Below the pieces are notes generated by a model, which was given only the letters and a program-made list of their open reading frames with translations, was not told the DNA's origin and did not search any database. Source: an uncultured Alistipes sp. (GTDB lineage Bacteria > Bacteroidota > Bacteroidia > Bacteroidales > Rikenellaceae). From it: a stretch of 62,400 nucleotides of DNA. Made by a program: the position numbers and the translations under genes. Numbering within the stretch: position 1 is the stretch's first letter; each line of letters opens with the position of its first letter. The DNA is taken from NCBI GenBank assembly GCA_900768045.1, contig CAAGBL010000040.1:1-62400 (forward strand), in the 5' to 3' direction. Positions 1 through 7,900 of the stretch are shown piece after piece.

Positions 1-79
1 AAATGGCTAATATCAACATTCCCTGCCCGACATTACGACATAGATAATTTTCCTGCAATCAAAGATTTTCTACTATCAT

Positions 80-330
80 TTGATATTCTTTGAAGCAAAG
101 AAAAAAGGTATTCAAAAAAGAAACAAAAGAATTGGGAGCATCCGCCTGCGGCGTCTGATCTGTTTTTAGAAAACAAAGAGATACTGGAAGAAGGGATTAA
201 GGGGAACATATATAGGAGACCTATTTCCTCTGTATCAATAAAATAAAAAAGAATAATACTATATATACAAACTCATAACGACACACATTGTATCACCTGC
301 TCGGTCGGGCTCTGCCGGGCATTGGCTATA
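80..330. repeat. Diverged intergenic repeat, copy A
   Basis: This copy shares ordered blocks with the stretches at 1228-1510 and 3318-3620: a short GC-rich hairpin (here cgcctgcggcg), then an AT-rich run, a block reading gggaacatatata, a block reading tttcctctgtatcaata, and an A-rich tract followed by tatatatac and cgacac. All three copies have the same orientation and each lies downstream of a minus-strand gene. No ORF is convincing inside it. Copy limits are approximate because the similarity is patchy. Confidence 0.5.
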
Positions 331-339
331 TGCTATACA

Positions 340-373
340 CAAAAAACCCATCGATCGTGAAAGTCGATGGGGC
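340..373 (-). terminator. Rho-independent terminator
   Basis: An 8-bp stem (cccatcga at 347-354 with tcgatggg at 364-371) is followed on the minus strand by a run of T. It sits about 60 nt beyond the stop of the minus-strand gene ending at 434 and fits as its terminator. Confidence 0.7.
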
Positions 374-433
374 TCGTTGCTTGTATCTTAAAATGACCGC
401 TGTATTATAGCGTATAGCGAAGGAATACTCCCT

Positions 434-868
434 CTATTCCAATGCGTGTTTCTTCCTCCACTCATCGAGCATATTGGAGTCCAAATCAACAAGCGAGACA
501 ACGCTACTGCCGCCGAACATATCATCGCAAAACTGGCGGGCCTGCATTGTTGACTTAAAACTATCAAGAACAAGAACCAACTTCTCGTATAACTTAGTAT
601 CAATGCCAAAGTCGATATTGCCATCGCTCGTTATAACTTTGATAAGCAGCTTCATCTGTGTGAATTTCTCCACATACTTCTTAAATAGTCGCTTGCCTAT
701 CGCCATTCGCATCATATGATATTGCTGGCTGTGGGTTGTGTTGTAGCCCATTCGACAGAGTGCTGTCATCTGCTCCATATAGAGTATAAAGATAACCTCT
801 GCCGGATCGAAGGCTCCGACAAGTGCCGCATAACACTTGAAGAAGCGGAGTGCTGGTGTCTTTTTCAT
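434..868 (-). CDS. Hypothetical 144-aa protein
   Basis: I do not recognise this protein. It is 144 aa, soluble and without a signal peptide. It is mixed alpha/beta by appearance, with a basic central stretch (RMAIGKRLFKKYVEKF) that could be a helix of a winged-helix DNA-binding fold, but that is only an impression. It stands alone on the minus strand between two copies of the diverged intergenic repeat and has its own terminator at 340-373. Codon use is AT-rich, as in the rest of this accessory region, which suggests a mobile or recently acquired gene. The start used is the first ATG (MKKTPALRFF). It is likely a real gene, but its function is unknown. Confidence 0.55.
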   Translation of the reverse strand: MKKTPALRFFKCYAALVGAFDPAEVIFILYMEQMTALCRMGYNTTHSQQYHMMRMAIGKRLFKKYVEKFTQMKLLIKVITSDGNIDFGIDTKLYEKLVLVLDSFKSTMQARQFCDDMFGGSSVVSLVDLDSNMLDEWRKKHALE

Positions 869-1227
869 AGTTCTCAGTTGTTATATTTGACTGTTCTGAG
901 GGATAAATGTAACAACAAAAAAGACACGAGCTACACCCGTAATCAATTAGTTATTAACACGGTAGGTGATTTCCGCGCTCTTTTCTCTGTTCACTTCAAA
1001 TTCTTGTTACTCGCTGACTAATAGGCTATAAGAGGCGATTTGCTCTGTCAGTATTTGAAATGTTGATAACTTTTTTTCTGGCACTGAATCTGCAATATGG
1101 TTTGCTGTCCTGAAATGGCTCCAAAGAGTGCCAAAAAATGCGAAAATCGAAGATTTGCTGCTCATATCAGCATCAAAAAGTATCATTTGGGAAAAATGAC
1201 GAGTTCGCCACTATGCACAAATGTACC
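869..1227. other. Intergenic, no gene seen
   Basis: AT-rich spacer between the gene at 434-868 and repeat copy B. Short open frames exist on the plus strand (716-1021, 1097-1318) but they lack homology I can recognise and their composition looks non-coding. Confidence 0.5.
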
Positions 1228-1510
1228 AGTAGTATTATATATAGGGATTATACAACTTCGTTTATACGATAACTTATTCTTTTCTTCGGAGAAAAGAATC
1301 AAAAGAGTTACTGCTTAAGGAGACGGCTTCGCCTCTCAATGGATTTTTTTATTTTGATTTTCTGGGAGAAAGAGGGTTTAAGGGAACATATATAGATGCC
1401 TACTTCCTCAGTATCAATTAAAAATAAAATTCTTTATATATACATTACCACATCGACACGCAACCATTCGAATTCCATCTCGCCGCCCGCACTCCTTCGA
1501 CCCACTTGGA
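1228..1510. repeat. Diverged intergenic repeat, copy B
   Basis: This copy aligns best with the one at 3318-3620. Shared blocks are gtattatatat-aggg, ttatac-acttcgtttata, a cttttcttcggagaaaag type hairpin, gacggcttcgcctctc, gggaacatatatag, tttcctcagtatca, tatatatacat, accacatcgacac and ccatctcgccg. It lies just downstream of the 71-aa minus-strand gene that ends at 1539. It looks like an old, drifting mobile or structural element rather than coding DNA. Confidence 0.6.
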
Positions 1511-1538
1511 CCACGGCGCAACCCGATCCTCCTCTTTG

Positions 1539-1751
1539 CTAGGTTGTTTCTCGTGTTTTTATCGCTATTGACAAATGAAAAGGCAGGTCTTTCAAACCTG
1601 CCTTCATTCGTTTACGATCATATACCTTCTTTGATTTGTGAATTGCGTGTTGACGACTTGGCCAACCGTGCTCAGCAATCTCTTCATCGCGGCTCGCCTT
1701 CCGGTTTGCTTTGATGTAATCCATTTGTGTAATCTTCATCTTTTTCATCAT
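1539..1751 (-). CDS. Small KANR-motif protein downstream of the TA genes
   Basis: A 70-aa, highly basic, soluble protein with the segment MDYIKANRKASRDEEI and a later KSKKVYDRKR. I have the impression of similar small proteins in Bacteroidetes accessory regions, but I know no function. The start chosen is the ATG at 1751: the antitoxin stop codon TGA and this ATG share one base (TGATG), a layout typical of translational coupling. A GTG one codon upstream and another ATG one codon downstream are alternatives. It is the third gene of the MqsR/Panacea operon. A degenerate frame with a related DYTKANR segment lies at 3560-3778 next to another copy of the same repeat, so this gene and the repeat may have been duplicated together. 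Confidence 0.6.
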   Translation of the reverse strand: MMKKMKITQMDYIKANRKASRDEEIAEHGWPSRQHAIHKSKKVYDRKRMKAGLKDLPFHLSIAIKTRETT

Positions 1752-2731
1752 CACAATGCTCTTAATGTAAAAGCTTCAGTATAATTGATATAACGAGATG
1801 TATCCTTAAATTTAATCCATGCATCCTCCTTATGACTTAATTCGGAGAGTTGATTCGCTGTTTTATTACCAAACTTATATATTATCTCATCTAAAATAGT
1901 TAATTCTTCTGGTGAGAATGCCGTTAAATCAGGAGCCATCTTTGATGTTAATTTCTCTCCCGAATCACCAGATGCAAAAGACACTATCTCAAAATCTATA
2001 TCCTCTACTGATCCATACACAACATTCCATTTTTCAGGAACAGGACCATATTGTATCGCCTTGTACGACAAACCTGTCATACCCACTCCTCTTCTCTTAT
2101 AACTGCAAAAATCGGCATAGAATAATAATTTATTCATCTTAGTGGTAAAGACACCACCTAGCTTGTCGATAAAATAAAGCAATATGTTCTTAATTTTACT
2201 TTGAGATTGCGGAGCATAACCAGTAATAGACGAGCGTTTTACCATGTTGTAAATACGAACGACTGGAGTATCTTCAATACGCTTGATTGCTTGCTCTAGT
2301 TTGTCGCAAATCTTTGCAAATTCTTGAGCCGAAAATTGATTTTCTGCATTATGTACATATGTTGAAAACACCATCGGGCTCATAATACTTTTCAGTGTTT
2401 TACCAATAGCTTCACTTGGTATCTCTCCATTTTCATACAAACGATACTGGTTGGCACCAAGACCTAAGATCTCAGACATTTTAGACGCAGACAAACCATA
2501 TAACTCTCTTATTGCTCTGATCTCGTCAGGGAATGGAATGCCATACTTCGTTCTATACTGGTTATAAACCTGACTGATGTTTATTTCATCTAGTTCTGTT
2601 GTCGTAAACTGCTCTTGAGTATCAACACAAACATAGAATTGAGCAACATAGATAAACTTTTCCTTGCGGAAAACAAGTTCACGTTGTTCCTGACACAATT
2701 TAACCTCACCACCAGTAAATGGACTAATCAT
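1751..2731 (-). CDS. HTH plus Panacea-domain antitoxin
   Basis: A 326-aa protein. After an N-terminal MqsA-like segment (residues about 1-50, without the zinc-binding CxxC pair of classical MqsA), a helix-turn-helix of XRE/MqsA type covers about residues 65-115 (EIRAIRELYGLSASKMSEIL). A C-terminal Panacea/SocA-like domain (DUF4065) covers about 180-320, with the typical KMNKLLFYADF and YGPVP motifs. Panacea domains are known as adaptable neutralising modules of many toxin-antitoxin pairs. The gene starts 5 nt after the MqsR-like toxin gene and is co-directional with it, so I read it as the antitoxin and probable autoregulator. The toxin-first order is that of mqsRA. Confidence 0.82.
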   Translation of the reverse strand: MISPFTGGEVKLCQEQRELVFRKEKFIYVAQFYVCVDTQEQFTTTELDEINISQVYNQYRTKYGIPFPDEIRAIRELYGLSASKMSEILGLGANQYRLYENGEIPSEAIGKTLKSIMSPMVFSTYVHNAENQFSAQEFAKICDKLEQAIKRIEDTPVVRIYNMVKRSSITGYAPQSQSKIKNILLYFIDKLGGVFTTKMNKLLFYADFCSYKRRGVGMTGLSYKAIQYGPVPEKWNVVYGSVEDIDFEIVSFASGDSGEKLTSKMAPDLTAFSPEELTILDEIIYKFGNKTANQLSELSHKEDAWIKFKDTSRYINYTEAFTLRAL

Positions 2732-2736
2732 ACTCT

Positions 2737-3087
2737 TTAATTCTTAAAAGGATAACTCATCTTATGTTCTGCTTTGTGAAAAGAGATGCAGATCGTTCTA
2801 CTATTCGGTAAGCCTAATGAGATTTTAATATATACCTCATTGCCTTTTACGTCTTTACCGAACACCCACAAATCTCCACATTTATTGAGAGTGTTTACAA
2901 TTGGCCCCTCCGAATAATCCTCAACAGTTATAGTTTTTATGACTTCCAATCTATAATTAGGGGTTATTTCCAATTCAGCCAATGCTTGAGTATTCTTGCC
3001 GCGGTCATCTCTAAAGATGATATCATATATTTTGAGCTTTTCGTGAAACTGATTTAAAAATTGTTCAACTTCAGTTCTTGTAGCCAT
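2737..3087 (-). CDS. MqsR-like toxin
   Basis: A 116-aa protein that I recognise as a Bacteroidetes MqsR-family toxin by overall pattern: the N-terminal helix (EVEQFLNQFHEKLKIYDIIF), then DDRGKN, ALAELEITPNYR, DYSEGP, WVFGKDVKGNEVYIKISL and the C-terminal basic tail SFHKAEHKMSYPF. MqsR toxins are RelE-fold mRNA interferases; the K/Y/H-rich C-terminal strand is where the active residues would lie. The start is placed at the ATG of MATRTEVE (3087), because the promoter -7 box ends at 3105 and leaves a short leader; an upstream TTG at 3096 is less likely. The next gene encodes the Panacea antitoxin. Confidence 0.8.
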   Translation of the reverse strand: MATRTEVEQFLNQFHEKLKIYDIIFRDDRGKNTQALAELEITPNYRLEVIKTITVEDYSEGPIVNTLNKCGDLWVFGKDVKGNEVYIKISLGLPNSRTICISFHKAEHKMSYPFKN

Positions 3088-3104
3088 ATTTATCAAATTT
3101 TGTG

Positions 3105-3136
3105 CAAAGATACGAAATTAAAACACCTTTGTCAAG
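3105..3136 (-). promoter_or_regulatory. Promoter of the toxin-antitoxin operon
   Basis: On the minus strand there is a perfect Bacteroidetes -7 box TATCTTTG (3105-3112). About 19 nt upstream is CTTGAC rather than TTTG, so the -33 element is non-canonical. The predicted start of transcription lies about 10-14 nt before the MqsR ATG. No clear palindromic operator was seen. Confidence 0.6.
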
Positions 3137-3317
3137 TATTTTTGCCAAAAATTCAACTTTATCGTTGAAATTACAGCCATTTATAGGTCGATAGTAAGGA
3201 GAAACGCCGAAATTCAGATACATATACAGTCAAATACTGTCGATGTGGAATTTAATGCTAATATTAGCAATAGACTGTGCGCATATGGGAAATTAACGAG
3301 AACACCCCTATGAACAA

Positions 3318-3620
3318 ATGTACCATGAGTATTATATATTAGGGAATTATACTACTACGTTTATACAATACTCTTTCTTTTCTACGAGAAAAGAAACAAA
3401 AGAAATAAAAAGAAGTTAGCAGACGCCTACGCCGTCTGTCAACTTTTTCTTATTTTTATTTTGATTTCTGAGAGAATGAAGGACAAAACGGGACATAGAT
3501 AACCCCCATTTCCTCAGTATATCAAAAAAACAAAAAATATATCCTTCTATATACATACATCACCACATCGACACATAACCAACCGAATCCCATCTCGCCG
3601 ACCGCACGCTTCCGCCTCGC
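3318..3620. repeat. Diverged intergenic repeat, copy C
   Basis: This copy matches copy B block by block, including gtattatatat-aggg, the tttctacgagaaaag hairpin, the GC palindrome agacgcctacgccgtct, tttcctcagtat, tatatacatac, accacatcgacac and ccatctcgccg. It follows the degenerate minus-strand frame at 3560-3778, so repeat plus small gene occurs twice in this region. Confidence 0.6.
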
Positions 3621-3778
3621 TTGGCGATTACTACACACCGTACAGATATGAATAATTTGTTTGTAACTTTTTTCTGTCTTGTAAACTCTTTGTTATAAAA
3701 GACTCTAAACTGCGCAAATAAATCACTCTTCCAAGATGACAATTCTTCTCTGTTCGCTTTTGTGTAGTCGCTTGAGTA
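3560..3778 (-). pseudogene. Degenerate relative of the KANR-motif gene
   Basis: The open frame runs down from a TAA at 3779-3781 and has no ATG, only a TTG inside. It begins SSDYTKANREELSSWKS, which resembles MDYIKANRKASRDEEI of the 70-aa protein at 1539-1751, and then keeps a basic composition before running into repeat copy C. I take it as the remnant of a second copy of that gene. The similarity is short, so confidence is low. Confidence 0.3.
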
Positions 3779-4155
3779 TTAAAAGATTAACCTTCGTAAA
3801 GGCATATGGCATTGACCATAAGAACGATAATAGCATAAACTAATCGACACAAATCGGCTCTGTGAGATAGCTTTTCTCTGTATATGTTCTGAGACCGAAT
3901 TTATGAACAGTGGGAATAACAGTGTTTATTTGTGATTTTTTCCAAACAGTTCGTAATCTAATGTTGATTTGCATAATGCTTTATATCGTATTGATTATAC
4001 GATAATTACAATGTTTACTATGTCCAGAAGCAAACATCGTGTGTACTCGTTTTGTACAAAGATTTCTGCGTTATTCTCGCCCCCAAACCGCGCAATAAAA
4101 TCCCCAAAATCTCAGACTCAAAAATCATAACCTTTTATACAAATACAACCCCGCC
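3779..4155. other. Intergenic, no gene seen
   Basis: AT-rich spacer between the repeat cluster and the acetyltransferase gene. I see no convincing ORF, RNA or repeat here beyond the promoter elements at its right edge. Confidence 0.5.
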
Positions 4156-4156
4156 T

Positions 4157-4189
4157 TTTGCAGACTTTGCAAAGAATTTATTACCTTTG
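4157..4189 (+). promoter_or_regulatory. Bacteroidetes promoter for the acetyltransferase
   Basis: TTTG at 4157-4160, a 21-nt spacer, and TACCTTTG at 4182-4189. The ATG follows 26 nt later. Confidence 0.7.
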
Positions 4190-4215
4190 CGACCCTTTAT
4201 CAAAAAATTACAGCT

Positions 4216-4839
4216 ATGAGAGAGATAAATCCAAAAGAGACAACCCGCGCATACGCCTTCGAGATGTGGATGCAGGCACCCAATCCGATGGTTACATTTT
4301 TTAAGACACTCGATGTATCACGCCTCGTGAAAATTAGCCGCAAGCGAAGGCTGAAATTCAATATGCTGATGTGTTATTGCATCGGTCGTGCCGCCTCGCA
4401 AGTCAAGGAGTTTTATCTGTTGCCCGCCGGCGACAAGTTGATGCAGTACGACACCATCGCTGTAAACACCATTGTTGCCAACTCGGCGGGCGAGGTGAGT
4501 TCGTGCGACCTGCCTTTTAACGAGGATTTGGGGCAATTTGGCAGCGACTATCTGCGCCTTACACAGCAAGTGGCGGAGAGTTGCACCGACCACGACCTCT
4601 CGGCTGGCAGTATGGTTATCGGCACTTCGGCATTGGCGCAGTATGAAATTGATGGAGCGGTGGGTATGTATAGCGGTATTTTCAATAATCCGTTTATGAT
4701 TTGGGGTAGGTACAAACGAGGCTTATTTAAGACTACACTGAGCGTATCGTTCCAATTCCACCATACTCAAATGGACGGTGCCCACGCAGCAAAATTTCTC
4801 GATCTATTACAGCGAGAGATTGAAGGGCTGAAGGTGTAG
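4216..4839 (+). CDS. Chloramphenicol acetyltransferase family protein
   Basis: A 207-aa protein with the CAT fold signature. The catalytic motif HHTQMDGAH lies at residues 182-190, where His183 is the expected general base and Asp187 its structural partner, as in HHxxxDG of type A CATs. The N-terminal region (FFKTLDVSRL, FNMLMCYCIGRAA) is also family-like. CATs transfer acetyl from acetyl-CoA to a hydroxyl group as trimers. Length is close to the usual 210-220 aa. Chloramphenicol may not be the real substrate: many chromosomal homologues in Bacteroidales are of unknown specificity. It is monocistronic, with its own promoter and a hairpin downstream at 4980. Confidence 0.85.
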   Translation: MREINPKETTRAYAFEMWMQAPNPMVTFFKTLDVSRLVKISRKRRLKFNMLMCYCIGRAASQVKEFYLLPAGDKLMQYDTIAVNTIVANSAGEVSSCDLPFNEDLGQFGSDYLRLTQQVAESCTDHDLSAGSMVIGTSALAQYEIDGAVGMYSGIFNNPFMIWGRYKRGLFKTTLSVSFQFHHTQMDGAHAAKFLDLLQREIEGLKV

Positions 4840-4979
4840 ATGATTTGCGAAATCGGAACGACGGGAGAGCTTATTGGCTTTGTTTCCCGACATTCAAAAA
4901 CTCGTCAATTGAAAGGAGTCAGGGAAGACTCAAGATATGGCAAACATATTTGTGTCCTAGCAGAGGAGCCGAAAGGCAC

Positions 4980-5016
4980 AATCGAGCGGCCAATAAGGCT
5001 GCTCGATTCTTATTTA
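4980..5016 (+). terminator. Hairpin terminator between convergent genes
   Basis: The stem aatcgagc (4980-4987) pairs with gctcgatt (5001-5008) and is followed by cttattta. It lies between the acetyltransferase and the convergent gene ending at 5014 and may serve the plus-strand gene. The U run is weak. Confidence 0.45.
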
Positions 5017-5358
5017 GTCGGCAGACATCTTCACTCTTTGCCTGTCCTTTACCCTCTGGCGAATATGCGCCATCTTCCGTGTGGAGATATACTTGCGTTT
5101 GACACCACATAAGTCGTCATACTCTTTGAGTGTTAGATTGTCCAAATCGTCCATTTCCAATAAAACATCGGGATGCAGTTGGCGGTAATAATAGGCCCCC
5201 GAACGGACCGATTTGCCGGTGCAACAATTATGTATTGCCGATTTATTTTCGTGCGTCAATTCAGCGGCACAATGCAACGACCGAACAATCGCCACCAACA
5301 CCCTTGCGCCGTTGAATATAAGCACCTTGCTCGGCCTTCTAAATTTACTCCTTCTCAT
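5014..5358 (-). CDS. Conserved small Bacteroidales protein
   Basis: A 114-aa basic protein of a type I recall as widespread in Bacteroidales: segments KVLIFNGARVLVAIVRSL, NKSAIHNCCTGKS, AYYYRQLHPDVLLEMDDLDNL, LKEYDDLCGV and a basic end STRKMAHIRQR. The pattern of a short conserved helix followed by serine and glycine-lysine resembles NUMOD1-like DNA-binding motifs, so a regulatory or nucleic-acid-binding role is plausible but unproven. It is monocistronic on the minus strand, starting just downstream of an AT-rich region. No signal peptide or membrane segment. Confidence 0.75.
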   Translation of the reverse strand: MRRSKFRRPSKVLIFNGARVLVAIVRSLHCAAELTHENKSAIHNCCTGKSVRSGAYYYRQLHPDVLLEMDDLDNLTLKEYDDLCGVKRKYISTRKMAHIRQRVKDRQRVKMSAD

Positions 5359-5475
5359 TTGCGTTGTGATTTAATAGTTTAGACTATTATAAGAGTAGGA
5401 GCTTTTTCGGTTTTTGGTTGGCAGCTACTTGCTTGTCCTAATCAACTTCGCAAAGTTTGCGACTATCGCAATCTA

Positions 5476-5515
5476 TTTATCATCAGCTATCATCGTTTAT
5501 CACTGTTTATCAAAT
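5476..5515. repeat. Phased 10-bp TATCA array 1
   Basis: Four contiguous decamers, TTTATCATCA, GCTATCATCG, TTTATCACTG and TTTATCAAAT, place the core TATCA at exactly 10-bp spacing. Helical phasing of this kind is what an oligomeric DNA-binding protein or bending element would use. The array is about 325 nt upstream of the AAA ATPase start. Confidence 0.7.
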
Positions 5516-5600
5516 ATTTGGGCCTTATTTGAGCCACAAATCCGTAAAGCTCTTATTATCAATAACTTTAATATTCTGCATCGGCAAGTAAAGAATTAGT

Positions 5601-5640
5601 AACGGTGATAACCAATGATAAGCAATGGTTATCAATTTGT
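5601..5640. repeat. Phased 10-bp TGATA array, opposite strand
   Basis: TGATAA at 5609 and again 10 bp further on, followed by GGTTATCA, gives the same core in inverted orientation, again with 10-bp spacing. It lies between the two direct arrays. Confidence 0.55.
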
Positions 5641-5670
5641 CTATTTTAGGCCTCATAATGATAAAACCAA

Positions 5671-5710
5671 TTTGTCATTAGCTATCATCGTTTATCAAAT
5701 TTTATCGCCC
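5671..5710. repeat. Phased 10-bp TATCA array 2
   Basis: Four decamers, TTTGTCATTA, GCTATCATCG, TTTATCAAAT and TTTATCGCCC. The block GCTATCATCG-TTTATCA is identical to part of array 1, 195 bp away. Array 2 ends about 70 nt before the promoter of the ATPase/Thoeris genes. Confidence 0.7.
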
Positions 5711-5781
5711 TATTTCAGCCCTCAAGATAATATTAAACATATTTGCTACATAAATTGTACAAACACTTTTTGTGCAAACAA

Positions 5782-5813
5782 TTTGCGTAGGTACATTTTT
5801 TGTATTATATTTG
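5782..5813 (+). promoter_or_regulatory. Promoter of the ATPase-Thoeris gene group
   Basis: TTTG at 5782-5785, a 20-nt spacer, and TATATTTG at 5806-5813. The ATPase ATG at 5840 follows with a 26-nt leader. The phased TATCA arrays lie directly upstream. Confidence 0.75.
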
Positions 5814-5839
5814 TGACAAAGAAACTAAAAACAAGTATT

Positions 5840-6973
5840 ATGGAAACTCCTTTTATCTTCGGTAAAATTGCGACTGAGAAGAATTTTACGGATAGAGAAG
5901 CCGAAACGGCTAATTTGGTCCAGAACTTCACTTCGCTAATAAATACTATTATTATTTCTCCTCGTCGTTGGGGAAAGAGTTCGCTTGTAAACAAAGCAGC
6001 GAAATTGGCAATGGAGAAGGACAGCAACTTGCGTATCTGCCACATTGACCTCTTCAATGTGCGCAATGAGGAGCATTTCTACTCGTTGCTTGCTCAGAAG
6101 GTTATTGCTGCTACATCTACGAAATGGGAGGAGGCTGTAGATAACGCAAAAAGCTTTTTCTCACACCTTGTTCCAAAGATTACCATTGGCTCCGATCCCA
6201 CCAACGAGGTAGCTATCGATTTCGATTGGGACGATGTAAAGCGTAATCCAGACGAGGTGCTTGACCTTGCTGAAAAAATTGCAGAGGAGAAGGGGTTGAA
6301 AATCGTTGTTTGTGTTGACGAGTTCCAAAACATTGCGGAGTTTGCTGATCCAGATTACTTCCAGAAGAAGTTGCGTTCACATTGGCAGCAACATCAGCAT
6401 GTCGCATACTGTCTCTACGGTAGCAAGCGTCATATGATGTTGGAGGTGTTTACCAACTCGTCAATGCCATTCTATAAGTTTGGCAACTTGATATTCCTTG
6501 ATAAGATTGATACGCCATGCCTTGTAGAGTTCTTCAATAGCCGTTTTGAGGACACAGGCAAGAGTATTAATGGTGATGCTGCCCACTTAATCGCAGAACT
6601 TGTGGATAACCATCCTTACTATGCACAACAGCTTGCGCAGCAGTCTTGGCTGAGAACAAATGATGTGTGTACGACTGATATTGTGCGAGAGGCTCACTCA
6701 GCATTGGTTGAGCAGTTGAGTTTGCTATTTGTAACTATTACTGAAACACTAACAACTCAGCAACTCAATTATTTAAAGGCCTTGATTGCCGGAGAAAAGG
6801 CGATAAGTTCTATTGATGTTATGCATCGCTATCAAATATCATCTACAACCGCAATCACTCGCTCAAAGGCTGCTTTGATAAAGAATGATATACTTGACAA
6901 TAAGGCGGGAGAAGTGTCATTCCAGGATCCTATCTACGCCTATTGGTTGAAGACACAGTATTTTAGCAAATAG
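5840..6973 (+). CDS. AAA family ATPase (ATPase_2-like)
   Basis: A 377-aa P-loop ATPase of the archaeal/STAND-like ATPase_2 type. Walker A is SPRRWGKSS (residues about 40-48) and Walker B is KIVVCVDEFQNI with D160 E161. A lid/winged-helix part follows; the end (SSIDVMHRYQISSTTAITRSKAAL) looks like a winged helix, and the final FQDPIYAYWL is typical of this family. I place the start at METPFIFG (5840), 26 nt after a good promoter, rather than at an ATG 225 nt upstream inside the repeat arrays. Many Bacteroidales genomes carry several of these stand-alone ATPases of unknown role. Here it is 36 nt upstream of the ThsA gene, so it may be co-transcribed with the Thoeris genes. The phased repeats upstream could be binding sites for its own C-terminal domain. 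Confidence 0.85.
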   Translation: METPFIFGKIATEKNFTDREAETANLVQNFTSLINTIIISPRRWGKSSLVNKAAKLAMEKDSNLRICHIDLFNVRNEEHFYSLLAQKVIAATSTKWEEAVDNAKSFFSHLVPKITIGSDPTNEVAIDFDWDDVKRNPDEVLDLAEKIAEEKGLKIVVCVDEFQNIAEFADPDYFQKKLRSHWQQHQHVAYCLYGSKRHMMLEVFTNSSMPFYKFGNLIFLDKIDTPCLVEFFNSRFEDTGKSINGDAAHLIAELVDNHPYYAQQLAQQSWLRTNDVCTTDIVREAHSALVEQLSLLFVTITETLTTQQLNYLKALIAGEKAISSIDVMHRYQISSTTAITRSKAALIKNDILDNKAGEVSFQDPIYAYWLKTQYFSK

Positions 6974-7009
6974 AAAAGCAATTATATACTTTCTCAAACT
7001 TAATAAAAT

Positions 7010-7891
7010 ATGAAACTTAAATGGGTACGGCTTAATAGTAGATTCTTGCTTAAAAGAAGTTGGTATTTTACAAGTATTATTTATTCTGTCATTGGAATTA
7101 TTGCCGTTTGCTGTTCGCTTGATGGAGTATTTTCAGTAGGAACACCGATATGGTGTAAACTATTGTTTGGCATTTTAATCTTCCTTACAATTTATATTCT
7201 GACATTTTTAGTTACATCTTACTGGTATTATAAGCATGATTCAATCTGTGTAATTGAAAAGGGGAATGGCAAAAAGGTGTTTGTACAATATGGTGATTTT
7301 ATAAAAGAAATCAAAGATTGTAAGGAGAGAAAGAATTTTATAATTCCAGCCAATAGGTGCTTTGATACTATTGTAGATGATAGAATTATATCAGCTAATA
7401 CCATCCACGGTCAATTTCTCAAATATCTATATTCCATTAATTCATTTGCACCTCATAGTCTGTCATCACAAATTGAAAGGGCATTACAAGGAATGGATAG
7501 AACAGAGCTTTCGCGGAATGAAAAGCCAGACGGAAATCTGCTACGATATCCCGTCGGTACCGTAGTGGATATTGGAAGCCACAATAATAGCCACTACTTC
7601 ATGCTAGGATTCACTACCTTTGATAGCAACCTTACTGCACATGCCAGTAAAGAAGAGTTTGTGTTAGTGATACAGAAGCTAATAGAATTTTGCAATTGTC
7701 ATTCTCAAGGATACCCAGTCGTTTTACCGTTGATAGGATCTGGACTCTCTCGAATGAACATTAGCAAGAATGTGGCACTTAGGTATATTGTCAGAGCCTT
7801 TGAGATAAATAACGATATCATTAACTGCGATTTTCATATCATAGTTTGGGATAAAGATAAAGATAATACGATTATAACCAATCTTAAATAA
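7010..7891 (+). CDS. thsA: ThsA-like TM-macro protein (Thoeris effector)
   Basis: A 293-aa protein with two N-terminal membrane helices (about residues 18-40 and 49-72), followed by a cytoplasmic macro-like domain (about 85-290) of the Thoeris ThsA_Macro/DUF6430 type. Visible pieces are VFVQYGDF, FIIPANRCFDTIVDDRII, PVGTVVDIGS, HYFMLGFTTFD and the glycine-rich PLIGSGLSRMN. In type II Thoeris the macro domain binds the ADP-ribose-type signal made by the TIR protein (reported as histidine-ADPR) and the membrane part kills or arrests the infected cell. The next gene, 9 nt downstream, is the TIR partner. GC is low. The call rests on architecture and context. Confidence 0.85.
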   Translation: MKLKWVRLNSRFLLKRSWYFTSIIYSVIGIIAVCCSLDGVFSVGTPIWCKLLFGILIFLTIYILTFLVTSYWYYKHDSICVIEKGNGKKVFVQYGDFIKEIKDCKERKNFIIPANRCFDTIVDDRIISANTIHGQFLKYLYSINSFAPHSLSSQIERALQGMDRTELSRNEKPDGNLLRYPVGTVVDIGSHNNSHYFMLGFTTFDSNLTAHASKEEFVLVIQKLIEFCNCHSQGYPVVLPLIGSGLSRMNISKNVALRYIVRAFEINNDIINCDFHIIVWDKDKDNTIITNLK

Positions 7892-7900
7892 AATACTATT

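Noticed and set aside
4840..5112. 90-aa plus-strand frame right after the acetyltransferase stop
   Set aside because: Overlaps the conserved minus-strand gene at 5014-5358 and a terminator hairpin; no recognisable pattern.
5615..5839. 75-codon upstream extension of the AAA ATPase frame
   Set aside because: It lies in the repeat arrays and across the promoter; METPFIFG at 5840 is the better start.
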